Shown here: in pieces, positions 8,849-18,951 of the stretch
Layout: the number at the start of each line of letters is the position of its first letter
How positions within the stretch are numbered: the first letter of the stretch is position 1
Source of the DNA: Bin55 sp965203735
GTDB taxonomy: Bacteria; Pseudomonadota; Gammaproteobacteria; Pseudomonadales; Azotimanducaceae
Length of the DNA stretch: 64,000 nucleotides
Assembly: GCA_965203735.1 (NCBI GenBank)
Contig: OZ241909.1
Location: 868,001 to 932,000, forward strand
Reading direction: 5' to 3'
Notes under the pieces: model-generated
What the model was told of the DNA's origin: nothing
What the model saw: only the letters and a program-made list of their open reading frames with translations
The model's database searches: none
Position numbers and translations under genes: made by a program

Positions 8849-11800
8849 TTGAAGTTCAATCTTCGCAGCGTGTTTTTCCTCACGGCTACCACGTTAACTG
8901 CTGTGTTTGCATTGATGTGCGTCGTGGGACGAATCCTCGCTTGGTATGCACCAAACCATGAAGAGGGGATCAATGAATATCTCGTAGCACACGGAGTGAG
9001 TGTTGAGGGCATCGGGATTCGTTGGTCTGGACTAAACCCAATTGTTACCTTCGACAAGATCGAGGCAACGGGTCTCTTGGCTGAAGACGTAGAGCTCGAG
9101 CTCGATGTCTTTCTTTCGTTGTGGAGAAATCAGTTCTCGCTTTCAAACTTGTCGGCATCGCATGTCCAACTTAGTCTTAACTTCAGCGAACTCAAACTCG
9201 CCACCTCTAACCCGGGCTCAGTCGCGGCAGGTCTAAGTGCTTTCAATGTTCTTCTCGATTCGCGAAATCTTGATGTCAGCTTTGCAACTATCACATCGGC
9301 GGGCGGCTCCGCTCAAACCATTGAAGGTAGGGTGCAGACCCAAACGGCGGGAGCTCAGAAGGATGTTCGAATCGAATTAAAGACCGAGATGTCGTGTGAA
9401 GACTGCGGTTTAGTTCTTCACTATTCCAAGCGAAAGACATCGTTCTTGTTCCCCGACACTATCGAGACGCTACAAGTAGCAGCACATCAGTTTGAGTTTG
9501 TTCCTCGTGCCTGGAATGTTTCCTACCTTCAAGACCTGGCGTTGAACGGAACGCTTGATCTCAGGTTGCGAAACGGACTTGGAAAGGGTTTTTGTGACAT
9601 TGAGATTCACACGGGTAGTGAGCCTTTATCTTCGACCTCACTAAGGGGCAATCTCGTTTTGAATTTGATTAAGGATGAAATTCATGGCGTTCTAGAAGAC
9701 GCTTCGTTGACCAATGGCACAGAAGACACAGAACTTTCTAACTTGAACTTTACAAGCCTTGGCTCTCCTCGATTGAGTCACGCTTGGGTCGAACGCATAA
9801 GTACAAAGGATCTAGTCTCGTTGGTTAGGGGATTTGGAGACCCGGCGCACGCAGGAGTCGCATGGATTACGGGACTCCAACTCGAAGGTGAAGTACACGA
9901 TCTGCAGTTGCGATATGAATCCAAAGATCTTGTTCTTCAAGCTTCTGCGATTGATCTCAAAACCCACCCTTACAGCGCAATTCCCGGAGTAAACATTCCG
10001 CAGTTAGCGATTTTTGGACGAAACCGCGATTTTCTTCTGATGCCGCTCTCAACGAGTATGTCTGTCGAGTTTCCCCAATGGTTTGAACATTCCAGGTCCT
10101 TTTCGGACATCGACGGATCAATGCTTCTTGGATTGAACAGGAACCACATTGGAGTCCGCTTAGCCGTTAACGGTGCTTCTTACGATGGACAAAAGATCTC
10201 GGGGAATTTGGGCTTCTCAACCGATTACACAACAGGTCGATCATCCATCGGACTCGTCGCGGAGGCTATTGAGCTAGCTGTCCCAAACTTCCAGCAGTTT
10301 GTTCCACGTGGGACAAACGAGGCAATTCGGGTGTGGTTGGCGGACAACATTGAGCAAGGAGTTCTTCATGACATTGCTGCCGTCTACCACAACGTCCAAC
10401 TATCAGATGAACCACAAAGCTCCTCGGTCTTTGAGGCGCGAGTCAATCTAGATCAAGTACTGGCGCGATTCCATGAAGCATGGCCCCATTTGGACGATGT
10501 GAGAGGAAGTGTGTTGCTGACAAGAGACTCTCTCGACGTCGATTTGGAATCCTGTCATACGGCTGGCGTGCTTGTAAGTTCGGGAGATGTCAGCGTTTCG
10601 CTCGATGATGCTAATGTACTTGTAAATTTTGCGGCTGATGCGCCTGTAGCCTTGTTGCTGGACTATGTACAAAGTACTCCATTAGCAGAAATGGCAAGAT
10701 TGGATCTCAGCCAGGTCATCGCAGATGGTCAGGTGGACATTGAATCCTCTTTGCAATTCCGAAGGGACAACGACCAACCGCTAGTCGATGTCCGGTTGGC
10801 GTTTGAAAATGCATCTTTAAACTTGGATTCGCCGAGCATAGACATTGCGCAACTATCTGGAAGCATTTTGTACTCAACGCCGTTCAATGTATCCAGTCGT
10901 GATCTGAAAGGTTCGATTTTCGGAAATGCAGGTTCAATCGAGATTGGTTCGGACTCTCATCCTGACGCCTCCACTCTGAGAGTCTTACTGCTAGGCCGGT
11001 TTACACCCACAAACATCGTTCCTTATCTTGGAGAGTGGATTAGAGATGTGGCTGTCGGCGAATCCGACTTTCGTTTAAACATGGAATTCGCCATGAACGG
11101 AACGAGGACATCTACTATCGACGTCGAAAGTTCGTTGGCCGGAATAGAGCTCAAACTTCCCGAACCGATTGGCAAGAAAGCGGAAACACCACGGAGCACC
11201 AGAGTTCGGATTGAACTCGAAGACGTCCCCCTTGTACATTTCGATTCTGGCGCGATTTCCTCGGTGTTTAGTCTACGCGAGGACGGCGGTTTGCACGGAA
11301 GCGTTGGATTAAATGTACCACCCTTGGATTACGGTCCAGAAGATGTCGGACTGCTCGTTTCGGGTAACTTGGAGTTTTTCAAATTCAGCTCCCCCAGTGG
11401 GGGAAACGAGCTGAAATTGCCAACGCAAGTCAATCTGAAAGAACTAACTGTAAATAGAGTGGAAGTACAGGATCTCACGTTTTCTGATGTTTTAGTGGAC
11501 GGAACCTATTCGGAGTTCGAGACCGACTTGACCGTCAAGTCCAACGAATTGGAAGGCCGCTTGTCGAAGTCAGGGCAAGAACCAATGCTTGTAGAAGTAA
11601 GTCGAATCCAACTAGAAGTGCAAGAATCAAGAACGAGCGATCCATTTTCTCCAGAGATGTTGAATTGGATCCCAACCATGAACCTAAGGGTCGAGGACAT
11701 CGTACTGATCGACCAAGAACAACAACAGTCCAGCTTCGGGTCCTGGAGCATGTTCATCGATATTCACGAGAAAGAATTGAGAGTCTCGGAGCTCAATGGC

Positions 11801-12580
11801 AGTGTTAGGGGACTGCGGATTGAAGGAAGTGAAGCAGGCGGGATCACATGGAACACAGTAGACAACACTACAAGATTTGTAGGGACAGTTCGAACCGATG
11901 AGCTTCATGATGTCTTACCACAATGGGACTACGACCCTAACGTCGAAAGCAAAGCGCTCACGACTGAGGTGGACCTCAAATGGCCGGGTTCTCCTCTCAT
12001 GTTTGAACTCTATGACACGACGGGGTCGCTAATAGGAGACCTGGATGAAGGGAGATTCTTGGACGTCAATGCAGGGGGCGGAGCGCTACGTATCGCGGGA
12101 CTATTGAATTTTGCAGTAGTACTGCAACGCCTGCAGTTGGACTTCAAGGACGTGTTTCGTGAGGGAACGAGTTTCAATCGTATTTTGTTTGACGTTCAAA
12201 CAGAAAACGGGATTTTGCGTATTGACGAGCCATTGCACATTAAGACTACTGGGTCAGACATTCTTCTTGCGGGAACCATGGATTTGAATAACGACTCACT
12301 TGCTATAGAGGTTGTAGTAACCTTGCCACTTTCGAGTAGCTTGCCTTGGTGGGTTGGAATTGCCACAGCAAATCCTATTGCTGTCATCAGCGCATTAGTG
12401 GGTAAGAAGATATTTGAAGGACAATTGGATCGAATGGCTAGCATGAAGTACCGTGTGACGGGATCGTTGGACGATCCCAATATTCAGTTCGTGGGCTTGT
12501 TTCGAGACAACTTGAATAGCGAGAACGAAGACAACCATGAAAACGGAGAAGTTGTAGAAGGAGAGGAAAACAATGAGTGA
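8849..12580 (+). CDS. yhdP: YhdP-family AsmA-like intermembrane phospholipid transporter
   Basis: Protein of 1243 residues (1266 in E. coli YhdP). It has an N-terminal membrane anchor (FFLTATTLTAVFALMCVV, about residues 9-26), a long beta-rich body of AsmA/DUF3971 type, and near the C-terminus the family's conserved GRFLDVNAGGGALRIAGLLN. YhdP forms a periplasm-spanning groove that carries phospholipid to the outer membrane, redundantly with TamB and YdbH. The TTG start follows GGAAAGG closely. Position between mreD and tldD matches other gammaproteobacteria, except that maf and rng, which normally lie between mreD and yhdP, are missing. Confidence 0.93.
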   Translation: MKFNLRSVFFLTATTLTAVFALMCVVGRILAWYAPNHEEGINEYLVAHGVSVEGIGIRWSGLNPIVTFDKIEATGLLAEDVELELDVFLSLWRNQFSLSNLSASHVQLSLNFSELKLATSNPGSVAAGLSAFNVLLDSRNLDVSFATITSAGGSAQTIEGRVQTQTAGAQKDVRIELKTEMSCEDCGLVLHYSKRKTSFLFPDTIETLQVAAHQFEFVPRAWNVSYLQDLALNGTLDLRLRNGLGKGFCDIEIHTGSEPLSSTSLRGNLVLNLIKDEIHGVLEDASLTNGTEDTELSNLNFTSLGSPRLSHAWVERISTKDLVSLVRGFGDPAHAGVAWITGLQLEGEVHDLQLRYESKDLVLQASAIDLKTHPYSAIPGVNIPQLAIFGRNRDFLLMPLSTSMSVEFPQWFEHSRSFSDIDGSMLLGLNRNHIGVRLAVNGASYDGQKISGNLGFSTDYTTGRSSIGLVAEAIELAVPNFQQFVPRGTNEAIRVWLADNIEQGVLHDIAAVYHNVQLSDEPQSSSVFEARVNLDQVLARFHEAWPHLDDVRGSVLLTRDSLDVDLESCHTAGVLVSSGDVSVSLDDANVLVNFAADAPVALLLDYVQSTPLAEMARLDLSQVIADGQVDIESSLQFRRDNDQPLVDVRLAFENASLNLDSPSIDIAQLSGSILYSTPFNVSSRDLKGSIFGNAGSIEIGSDSHPDASTLRVLLLGRFTPTNIVPYLGEWIRDVAVGESDFRLNMEFAMNGTRTSTIDVESSLAGIELKLPEPIGKKAETPRSTRVRIELEDVPLVHFDSGAISSVFSLREDGGLHGSVGLNVPPLDYGPEDVGLLVSGNLEFFKFSSPSGGNELKLPTQVNLKELTVNRVEVQDLTFSDVLVDGTYSEFETDLTVKSNELEGRLSKSGQEPMLVEVSRIQLEVQESRTSDPFSPEMLNWIPTMNLRVEDIVLIDQEQQQSSFGSWSMFIDIHEKELRVSELNGSVRGLRIEGSEAGGITWNTVDNTTRFVGTVRTDELHDVLPQWDYDPNVESKALTTEVDLKWPGSPLMFELYDTTGSLIGDLDEGRFLDVNAGGGALRIAGLLNFAVVLQRLQLDFKDVFREGTSFNRILFDVQTENGILRIDEPLHIKTTGSDILLAGTMDLNNDSLAIEVVVTLPLSSSLPWWVGIATANPIAVISALVGKKIFEGQLDRMASMKYRVTGSLDDPNIQFVGLFRDNLNSENEDNHENGEVVEGEENNE

Positions 12581-14018
12581 CACTCAAATGGCAAATCCGA
12601 AGAATCAATTGTTGGATGCCAGTGACATTACGGACAGCAAGTTAGAAGACTTGATGGGGCGAATGATGTCGCGTCAAGTCGATCGCGGAGAACTGTACTT
12701 CCAGAGTTTCCGCAACGAATCCTGGGCGCTCGAGGAAGGTATGGTCAAAGATGCTGGCTTTTCAGTATCCAGAGGCGTTGGTGCGCGAGCTGTCAGCGGC
12801 GAGAAGAGCGGTTTTGCGTATGCCGACGACATACGTCCTGAAGTTCTTGAGCAAACTACAAGCGCAGCAAAGTCAATTGCAAGGCAAGGCAGCGGAAAGG
12901 TTGCTCACGTTGAAGCGACCCGAGATGTGCCGATGTTCTATGGAACTTCAGATCCGATAACTTCTGTTTCAAAAGACGACAAAGTGGCCTTGCTGTCAAG
13001 GATTGACCGCTTCGCTCGAGGCTTGGATCCTAGGGTTAAGGAAGTCTCCGTTCGAATTGCCGCAACGCATGAATCAGTCTTCATATATTCAAGTGACGGA
13101 ATTAGTGACGGTGATGTTCGCCCGTTAGTACGGTTTAGTGTGTCTGTGATTGCAGAACAGAATGGCCGTCGCGAGCAAGGAATGTCCGGTGGGGGTGGTA
13201 GACATGACCTAAAGTGGCTCTTTGAAGGCGAGAATGCCGAGGACTTCGCTCGTGAGGCTGTACGTCAAGCTTTGGTGAATCTAGATGCCATCGATGCACC
13301 AGCTGGTCCATTGCAGGTGGTCCTAGGTCCGGGGTGGCCCGGTGTTCTGTTGCACGAAGCCGTTGGTCATGGATTGGAAGGCGACTTCAATCGCAAGGGA
13401 ACTTCCGCGTTTTCCAACCGAATTGGTCAACAAGTGGCATCTCCACTGTGCACCATCGTTGACGACGCGACGATACCCAATCGACGCGGCTCTTTGTCGA
13501 TAGATGACGAGGGCACTCCCGGGCAGAAGACCGTTCTGATCGAAAACGGAGTGCTCAAAGGCTACATGCACGATAAGCTCAATTCCTCCCTGATGGGAAC
13601 GACCAGCACTGGCAACGGACGTCGGGAATCCTATGCTCATCAACCCATGCCTCGAATGACTAATACATTTATGTTGGCAGGAGAGAGCGATCCGGAAGAG
13701 ATTATCAAGAGCGTGGATTTTGGTGTATATGCAGTTGCGTTTGGAGGGGGACAGGTCGATATCACATCTGGTCAGTTTGTATTTTCCGCGACGGAAGCGT
13801 ATTTGATCGAAAACGGCAAGAAGTCCTCTCCAATTCGCGGCGCGACTCTTATAGGCAATGGTCCCGAAATCATGACTCGGGTATCAATGGTGGGAAACGA
13901 TCTTGAATTGGATCGTGGAGTTGGTGTTTGTGGTAAGGAAGGACAGGGAGTTCCGGTCGGCGTGGGTCAACCCACACTGAAAGTTGACGAAATCACTGTA
14001 GGAGGAACTTCGACGTGA
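12573..14018 (+). CDS. tldD: Metalloprotease subunit TldD
   Basis: Protein of 481 residues. The zinc-binding HExxxH motif is seen in LLHEAVGHGLEGD, and GGGQVDITSGQFVFSA and the Gly-rich VGVGQPTLKVDE are typical of TldD. With PmbA (TldE) it forms a ring-like heterodimeric protease that trims unfolded peptides, including microcin B17 precursor and CcdA in E. coli. Its ATG lies inside the end of yhdP (8-base overlap), and a strong GGAGAGGAAAA precedes it. Confidence 0.97.
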   Translation: MSDTQMANPKNQLLDASDITDSKLEDLMGRMMSRQVDRGELYFQSFRNESWALEEGMVKDAGFSVSRGVGARAVSGEKSGFAYADDIRPEVLEQTTSAAKSIARQGSGKVAHVEATRDVPMFYGTSDPITSVSKDDKVALLSRIDRFARGLDPRVKEVSVRIAATHESVFIYSSDGISDGDVRPLVRFSVSVIAEQNGRREQGMSGGGGRHDLKWLFEGENAEDFAREAVRQALVNLDAIDAPAGPLQVVLGPGWPGVLLHEAVGHGLEGDFNRKGTSAFSNRIGQQVASPLCTIVDDATIPNRRGSLSIDDEGTPGQKTVLIENGVLKGYMHDKLNSSLMGTTSTGNGRRESYAHQPMPRMTNTFMLAGESDPEEIIKSVDFGVYAVAFGGGQVDITSGQFVFSATEAYLIENGKKSSPIRGATLIGNGPEIMTRVSMVGNDLELDRGVGVCGKEGQGVPVGVGQPTLKVDEITVGGTST

Positions 14019-15394
14019 ATACGACGAAGGGAGAAATTCAGTCAAGCGTGGACTTTCAAGAACCACATACTAGACAAGATGAAGAGTCGCTCAAGGGTTT
14101 TGTAGAGAGAATCCTTGCCGAAGCTAAGCGACAAGGGGCAACAGCTGCTGAAGTAGCCGCGGGAGACGACATTGGCCTGTCCGTAGTCGTTCGTTCAGGC
14201 GACCTCGAGACTGTGGAATTTAGTCGGGACCGCGGATTTGGAATCACCGTATATCTTGGCAACAAGAAAGGCAGCTCTTCAACCACTGATATCAGCGACG
14301 ACTCTATTCGTGAATCGGTGGAAGCTGCCGTAAACATCGCTCGTTATACCGAACCTGATCCCTATAGTGGATTGGCGGATCCTGATCGATTGGCTACAGA
14401 ATTTCCGGATTTGGATCTCTATCATCCTCGACCAATGGATGTCGATGAGGCAAAGGAAAACGCACTAATTGTTGAGTCCTCGGCGGAGAGCGTCGACTCA
14501 AGGATCTTCAAGTGCGACAGTTCTCGTATCGGTGCCGCCTCGGCTTGCACGGCATATGGAAACAGTTTGGGTTTTATCCATGCGGAACGCGAATCTCGAT
14601 ACAACATGTTGGCGGACGTGATTGCGAAAGACAGTGACGGAATGCAGCGCGACTACTGGTATTCAACGAGTCGAGATGCAGCCGAACTGGATTCTCCCGC
14701 TAGCGTTGGGGAGACTGCGGCCAATCGAGCATTGAAGAAATTGGATCCCCGCCCAATACCAACCGGCGAGTATCCCGTGCTCTTCGATCGTGGGATAGCA
14801 AGTGGCGTGATTGGACACCTAATAAGTGGTCTTGGAGGTAGAGCGCAATACTTGAAGTCGTCATACTTGCTCGATTCGATGAACAAGAAAATTGCTACGG
14901 ATGCGTTGACCCTGCGAGAACATCCTCACTTAAAGGGTGCGCTTGGAAGTCGATCATATGACTCGGAAGGAGTTGCAACAACCGAGAAACCCTTCGTTGA
15001 AGAAGGCGTGGTGTGCAACTATGTTCTGAGTAGTTATTCTGGTCGGCATCTCGATATGCCAACGACGGGCAATGCCTCAGGCGTTTGCAATCTAACCGTG
15101 GAAGCGAATCTCCAACCGATTGATGACATTCTCAAGCAAATGGGCACCGGGTTACTCGTGCAATCGTTGATGGGTCAAGGCGTAAACATTGTCACGGGAG
15201 ACTACTCGAGAGGAGCGGCAGGTTATTGGATTGTGGACGGAGAATTTGCTCACGCCGTCGATGAACTCACCATTGCAGGAAAGTTGGACGACATGTTTAT
15301 GCGACTAATCGCATTTGGAGATGATGTAGATCTTCGTAACAGCATTCGGACGGGATCTCTATTGGTAGAGTCCATGACCGTAGCTGCCAACTAG
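14015..15394 (+). CDS. pmbA: Metalloprotease partner PmbA/TldE
   Basis: Protein of 459 residues of the PmbA/TldE family, the non-zinc partner of TldD: no HExxxH is present where TldD has one. Recognisable stretches include VVRSGDLETVEFSRDRGFGITVY near residue 60 and TGNASGVCNLTVE in the C-terminal part. The GTG start overlaps the tldD stop by 4 bases and is preceded by AGGAGG. It ends ten bases before the convergent HPr gene. Confidence 0.96.
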   Translation: MNTTKGEIQSSVDFQEPHTRQDEESLKGFVERILAEAKRQGATAAEVAAGDDIGLSVVVRSGDLETVEFSRDRGFGITVYLGNKKGSSSTTDISDDSIRESVEAAVNIARYTEPDPYSGLADPDRLATEFPDLDLYHPRPMDVDEAKENALIVESSAESVDSRIFKCDSSRIGAASACTAYGNSLGFIHAERESRYNMLADVIAKDSDGMQRDYWYSTSRDAAELDSPASVGETAANRALKKLDPRPIPTGEYPVLFDRGIASGVIGHLISGLGGRAQYLKSSYLLDSMNKKIATDALTLREHPHLKGALGSRSYDSEGVATTEKPFVEEGVVCNYVLSSYSGRHLDMPTTGNASGVCNLTVEANLQPIDDILKQMGTGLLVQSLMGQGVNIVTGDYSRGAAGYWIVDGEFAHAVDELTIAGKLDDMFMRLIAFGDDVDLRNSIRTGSLLVESMTVAAN

Positions 15395-15404
15395 GAATAT
15401 TGGT

Positions 15405-15677
15405 TTACTCCGCTTCTCCGAAGCGATCTTTGATCAGGTCGGTCAATGCGAGGAATGCTTGTTCCGCTTCGTCACCTTCGGTTACGAGAACGAGCTCGGT
15501 ACCTTCCTCCGCAGTCAGTGTCATGATGTTCATGATGCTCTTTCCATTGACTAAGGAATCTTCAGAGCGGCCTAGTTGGATAACGCACGGAAAGGACTTA
15601 GCTAGCTGAATAAACTTGGCAGCTGCTCGGGCGTGCAACCCCAGCTTGTTGACGATCATGACTTTGCCAGTCGTCAT
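15405..15677 (-). CDS. HPr-like phosphocarrier of the nitrogen PTS (NPr)
   Basis: HPr-fold protein of 90 residues. The phosphorylated histidine is His15 in LGLHARAA; the regulatory-serine region reads NGKSIMNIMTL. It accepts phosphate from EI-Ntr and passes it to PtsN. Being last after rapZ, with a 4-base ATGA overlap, it corresponds to npr of E. coli. The gene converges on pmbA. Confidence 0.95.
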   Translation of the reverse strand: MTTGKVMIVNKLGLHARAAAKFIQLAKSFPCVIQLGRSEDSLVNGKSIMNIMTLTAEEGTELVLVTEGDEAEQAFLALTDLIKDRFGEAE

Positions 15678-16537
15678 GAGAGGGACTCATGCTGCTCTCG
15701 ATGTCGAACAAGAACATTTGGATAAGCGTCGCGAAACGCATTGGCCAGTCGTTCGGCCATGTAGACGGAGCGATGTCTCCCGCCTGTGCACCCTGTAGCC
15801 ACCGTCATGTAGACGCGGTTCTGTCTTTCAAATTCTGGCAACCATTCGTGCAGAAATCCCACAAGTTGATCATGCATCTGGTCGACGATTTCATGCCGAG
15901 CGAAGAACTCCTTGACGGGTTCGTCCAATCCAGATAGCTCGCGTAAACCAGTTTCCCAATGCGGGTTCGGTAGACACCTGAGGTCGAAGACAAAATCTGC
16001 ATCCACTGGCACTCCGTTCCGGTAAGCGAAGGATCGGAACAACAAGGAAACGGTTCTGTCGTCCGCTTCTACGAGTCTCTCCTTGGTCATGAGCACTAAG
16101 TCGTGCGTTGACCATTGCGTAGTGTCAATTTTTAGATCCGCCATTTCAGCCAGATGCCTAAGCAACTTGGACTCCAAGTCGATTGCTTGCCGAAGATCCG
16201 TTTCGGTTTTCTCTAGTGGGTGTCGTCGACGGGTCTCACTGAATCGCTTGACGAGAACAGGACCGCTAGCATCTAGGTAGATAACCCGAGGAGTGAAGTC
16301 GTCTCGAGCCACAGACTTCAAGATGCTTGGTAGTTGATCTAATGCGGTTGGAGGGCTTCGGGCATCGATTGAAACTGCGAAGTCTTGGGTAGTCTGCTCT
16401 TCGGAGGTGTCTTCGACAAATTTCTCCAGCAGCCGGGCTGGGAAGTTGTCGATGCACATGAATCCTTCATCTTCAAGAGCGTGCAAGACGGTGCTCTTGC
16501 CGGACCCCGATCTTCCTGTAATTATGTACAACCTCAT
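15674..16537 (-). CDS. rapZ: RNase adapter protein RapZ
   Basis: About 287 residues from the ATG at 16537 (MRLYIITGRSGSGKST); the open frame reaches 16561 but the extra residues are not family-like. Walker A is GRSGSGKS at the N-terminus. The C-terminal domain holds FVFDLRCLPNPHW and GCTGGRHRSVYMAERLA, the conserved RapZ segments. In enterobacteria RapZ binds glucosamine-6-phosphate and directs RNase E to sRNA GlmZ, setting GlmS levels and so envelope precursor supply. The start overlaps the ptsN stop by 4 bases. Confidence 0.96.
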   Translation of the reverse strand: MRLYIITGRSGSGKSTVLHALEDEGFMCIDNFPARLLEKFVEDTSEEQTTQDFAVSIDARSPPTALDQLPSILKSVARDDFTPRVIYLDASGPVLVKRFSETRRRHPLEKTETDLRQAIDLESKLLRHLAEMADLKIDTTQWSTHDLVLMTKERLVEADDRTVSLLFRSFAYRNGVPVDADFVFDLRCLPNPHWETGLRELSGLDEPVKEFFARHEIVDQMHDQLVGFLHEWLPEFERQNRVYMTVATGCTGGRHRSVYMAERLANAFRDAYPNVLVRHREQHESLS

Positions 16538-17019
16538 TTCGCACTCACTTCGCGCGCGCATCTTATGAACGTCGCATACAGGTCCGATGAAGACTGAACC
16601 GCTAGGAGTTGGGTGAGGTTTGAGGAAGCACTACACACCAACGCTATGGTTCTCAGGATGTCCAGGTGGTCTTTCGAAGCTTCCTTCGGTACAACGAGAG
16701 CAACGATAAGCCTCACTTGTTCCTCTTGCCCAAACGGAACTGCGGTATTGACTCGTAAGAGTGCAGCTAAGGGAGCTTTGCACCCTTCGTGTCTACAGTG
16801 GGGTATCGCTATTTCACTGTCGTCCAAAGCTGTACTTCCTAGTTCTTCCCGCTCGATAAATTTCTCTAGGAGACCACGCCTATCCAGTTCCTCTTGGTTT
16901 CGGCTGAGCAGACAAGAAGCTATTTCAAGGATCGACTTTCGCGACTCGCACTTTTCGATAATCTCGACTGTTTCGGGTTTCAGGATTTTTTCAAAATCTA
17001 TCACTTGCGGTATTCGCAA
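16534..17019 (-). CDS. ptsN: Nitrogen-regulatory PTS IIA protein PtsN
   Basis: Protein of 161 residues, full EIIA-Ntr length. The phosphorylation site is His74 in SEIAIPHCR; the downstream FGQEEQVRLIVALVVP and HLDILRTIA are typical. It receives phosphate from the HPr-like protein and in other species controls K+ transport and stress responses. It sits between hpf and rapZ, 14 bases after hpf, as part of the rpoN operon. Confidence 0.96.
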   Translation of the reverse strand: MRIPQVIDFEKILKPETVEIIEKCESRKSILEIASCLLSRNQEELDRRGLLEKFIEREELGSTALDDSEIAIPHCRHEGCKAPLAALLRVNTAVPFGQEEQVRLIVALVVPKEASKDHLDILRTIALVCSASSNLTQLLAVQSSSDLYATFIRCAREVSAK

Positions 17020-17033
17020 TCTCGATGTCTAGC

Positions 17034-17342
17034 TCAGCGATGCGTCGCGCGATCACGATGTCGAGTGGACTTTTCCTTGTGCTTAATAACCTGTCGGTCG
17101 AGTTTGTTCACCAGAGAGTCTATGGCTGACAGGATATCTGGTGCCCGTGTATCGGCAAACAACTCGTTACCGTTTACGTGTACGGTGGCTTCAGCACGAT
17201 ACTGTATCTTGTCGACTGACAATATCATTCTTACTGTTGTAATCTGATCGTAGTGGCGTTCGATTCGAGACAGCTTCTTCTTGATATTGGAACGAAGCTG
17301 GTCGTTGATATCGACGTGTTTGCCAGTGATGTCGAGTTGCAT
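17034..17342 (-). CDS. hpf: Ribosome hibernation promoting factor (short form)
   Basis: Protein of 102 residues beginning MQLDITGKHVDINDQLR, the standard HPF/YfiA fold (beta-alpha-beta-beta-beta-alpha). It lacks the long C-terminal dimerisation domain, so it is the short gammaproteobacterial form that works with RMF on 100S ribosomes. It lies directly after rpoN, as in E. coli and Pseudomonas. Confidence 0.95.
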   Translation of the reverse strand: MQLDITGKHVDINDQLRSNIKKKLSRIERHYDQITTVRMILSVDKIQYRAEATVHVNGNELFADTRAPDILSAIDSLVNKLDRQVIKHKEKSTRHRDRATHR

Positions 17343-17421
17343 CCTTGTCCCCTTAATCTTTACGTTTAGTTCTTACAAATATCTTACAGTCAAATGTGAC
17401 CAATCCGACCTGGTCGCCACC

Positions 17422-18936
17422 TCAGATGGATATTTGGCGTGCTTTGGAAGGCGGGATAGACAATGACTCGCGATACTTTGCCACCGTGCGCCGTGCGATT
17501 CGAATGTCTTTGTCTCGCAGCAAACTCACGATGCTGCTGTCTGATAAAGGTTTTGCAGGATCCTCTTCGTCAGTGAACTGCCTAATTAGTGCTTTGATTG
17601 CTCGACTCGATATTTCGTTTCCCTGCATGGTGTGAACATGACTTGAAAAGAAGTAAGAGAGTTCAAAAATTCCACGTGGACATGACATGTACTTGCGCAT
17701 TGTGATCCGGGAGACTGTGGATTCATGCACGCCTAGAATCAATGCGATATCAGATCTCAGCAAAGGTCGCATGAACGATTCTCCTTTCTCAAAAAAGGCT
17801 CGTTGTTCCTCAACTATTGCTGTGACCGCCTTCAGTAATGTGGAGGAACGGTGCTTCAATCCATCAAGAAGAACTTTAGCATCTCGAAGCTGGGCTCTTA
17901 GAAAGGACCGTTGCTCCTTAGAGGTGGCTTCACTCACGGCTTGCGCGTAGATCGAATTGATTCGCACTGAGGGTATTGCGTCGTCATTGATGTCGACAAC
18001 CCATTCACCATCAATGTGCCGTACGAATACATCTGGAATTATGTAGTTGTCCTCCACATCACAGAATTCCGCGCCAGGTCTTGGGTTTAGAGTCTGAATG
18101 AACGATATTGCCTCATCCAGTGACTCTCGACTCGATCCCGTCATGCGCTCCAGCGCACTGAAGTCTCGGCTGGTTATTTCGTCGAAACACTCGTCAACCA
18201 CTTGGAATGCCAATTTTTGAACCGGGTCAGCGGCGTGAGTATCTAGAAGCTGAATTAAGAGACATTCCCTCAGATTCCGCGCTCCAATTCCGGGAGGATG
18301 CAGCTCCTGAATTTTCGTGAGAACGGATTGAAGCAGCTCTTCATCTATCGTCTCGTCTGTGTTCGAGTCTAGAGCAATTTCCAGTAGCGAATCTGTTAGG
18401 TAGCCATCTGGATTTAGGGACTCGATAATTCTCAATGCCCAACTGAGTTCGTTACTGGGCAAGTCGAGCTGCTCTAGTTGGTCGAACAGGTGCTCCGTGA
18501 GCGAAGTCCGGTAAGTTTGAAGCACCATTCGATCCAAATTGCCTGTGGAAGTAGCGAGGTCCGTCAAGTAGGTATCGGACCACTCTTGTTCAATAGAGCT
18601 ATCTACCGCGTCCAGATCAATGCCGGGATCATGGTCGAGAGCTTCGTGCAGTTCGTTGAGTTCGCCTTGGTCAGAAGACGCTTCATCTTCGTCTAACAGC
18701 TCTTCGCTGTCTTGGTGTGGGTCATCGGAATAGTCTTCTGCGAGAGGTTCGTCGTAACTGGCTTCTTCGTCAACGGAAGACTCATCAGCCCAGTCGAGCA
18801 TGACATTGGACTCGCATGCAGTCTGAATTTCTTGACTAAGTTCGACTGACGAGAGTTGCATCAGTCTGATGTTCTGCTGGAGTTGTTGTGAAAGTCGTAG
18901 CTGTTGCCGCTGCTGGAATGTGAGAGTTTGTTTCAT
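17422..18936 (-). CDS. rpoN: RNA polymerase sigma-54 factor
   Basis: Protein of 504 residues. Region I is MKQTLTFQQRQQLRLSQQLQQ, Gln-rich and activator-contacting; an acidic region II follows (about residues 50-120). The core-binding and HTH domains are present, and the RpoN box ARRTVAKYRE lies near the C-terminus. It directs transcription from -24/-12 promoters together with AAA+ activators. It sits between lptB and hpf. No obvious -24/-12 promoter was picked out by eye in this window. Confidence 0.98.
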   Translation of the reverse strand: MKQTLTFQQRQQLRLSQQLQQNIRLMQLSSVELSQEIQTACESNVMLDWADESSVDEEASYDEPLAEDYSDDPHQDSEELLDEDEASSDQGELNELHEALDHDPGIDLDAVDSSIEQEWSDTYLTDLATSTGNLDRMVLQTYRTSLTEHLFDQLEQLDLPSNELSWALRIIESLNPDGYLTDSLLEIALDSNTDETIDEELLQSVLTKIQELHPPGIGARNLRECLLIQLLDTHAADPVQKLAFQVVDECFDEITSRDFSALERMTGSSRESLDEAISFIQTLNPRPGAEFCDVEDNYIIPDVFVRHIDGEWVVDINDDAIPSVRINSIYAQAVSEATSKEQRSFLRAQLRDAKVLLDGLKHRSSTLLKAVTAIVEEQRAFFEKGESFMRPLLRSDIALILGVHESTVSRITMRKYMSCPRGIFELSYFFSSHVHTMQGNEISSRAIKALIRQFTDEEDPAKPLSDSSIVSLLRDKDIRIARRTVAKYRESLSIPPSKARQISI

Positions 18937-18951
18937 ACCGCAGCTTAGTCG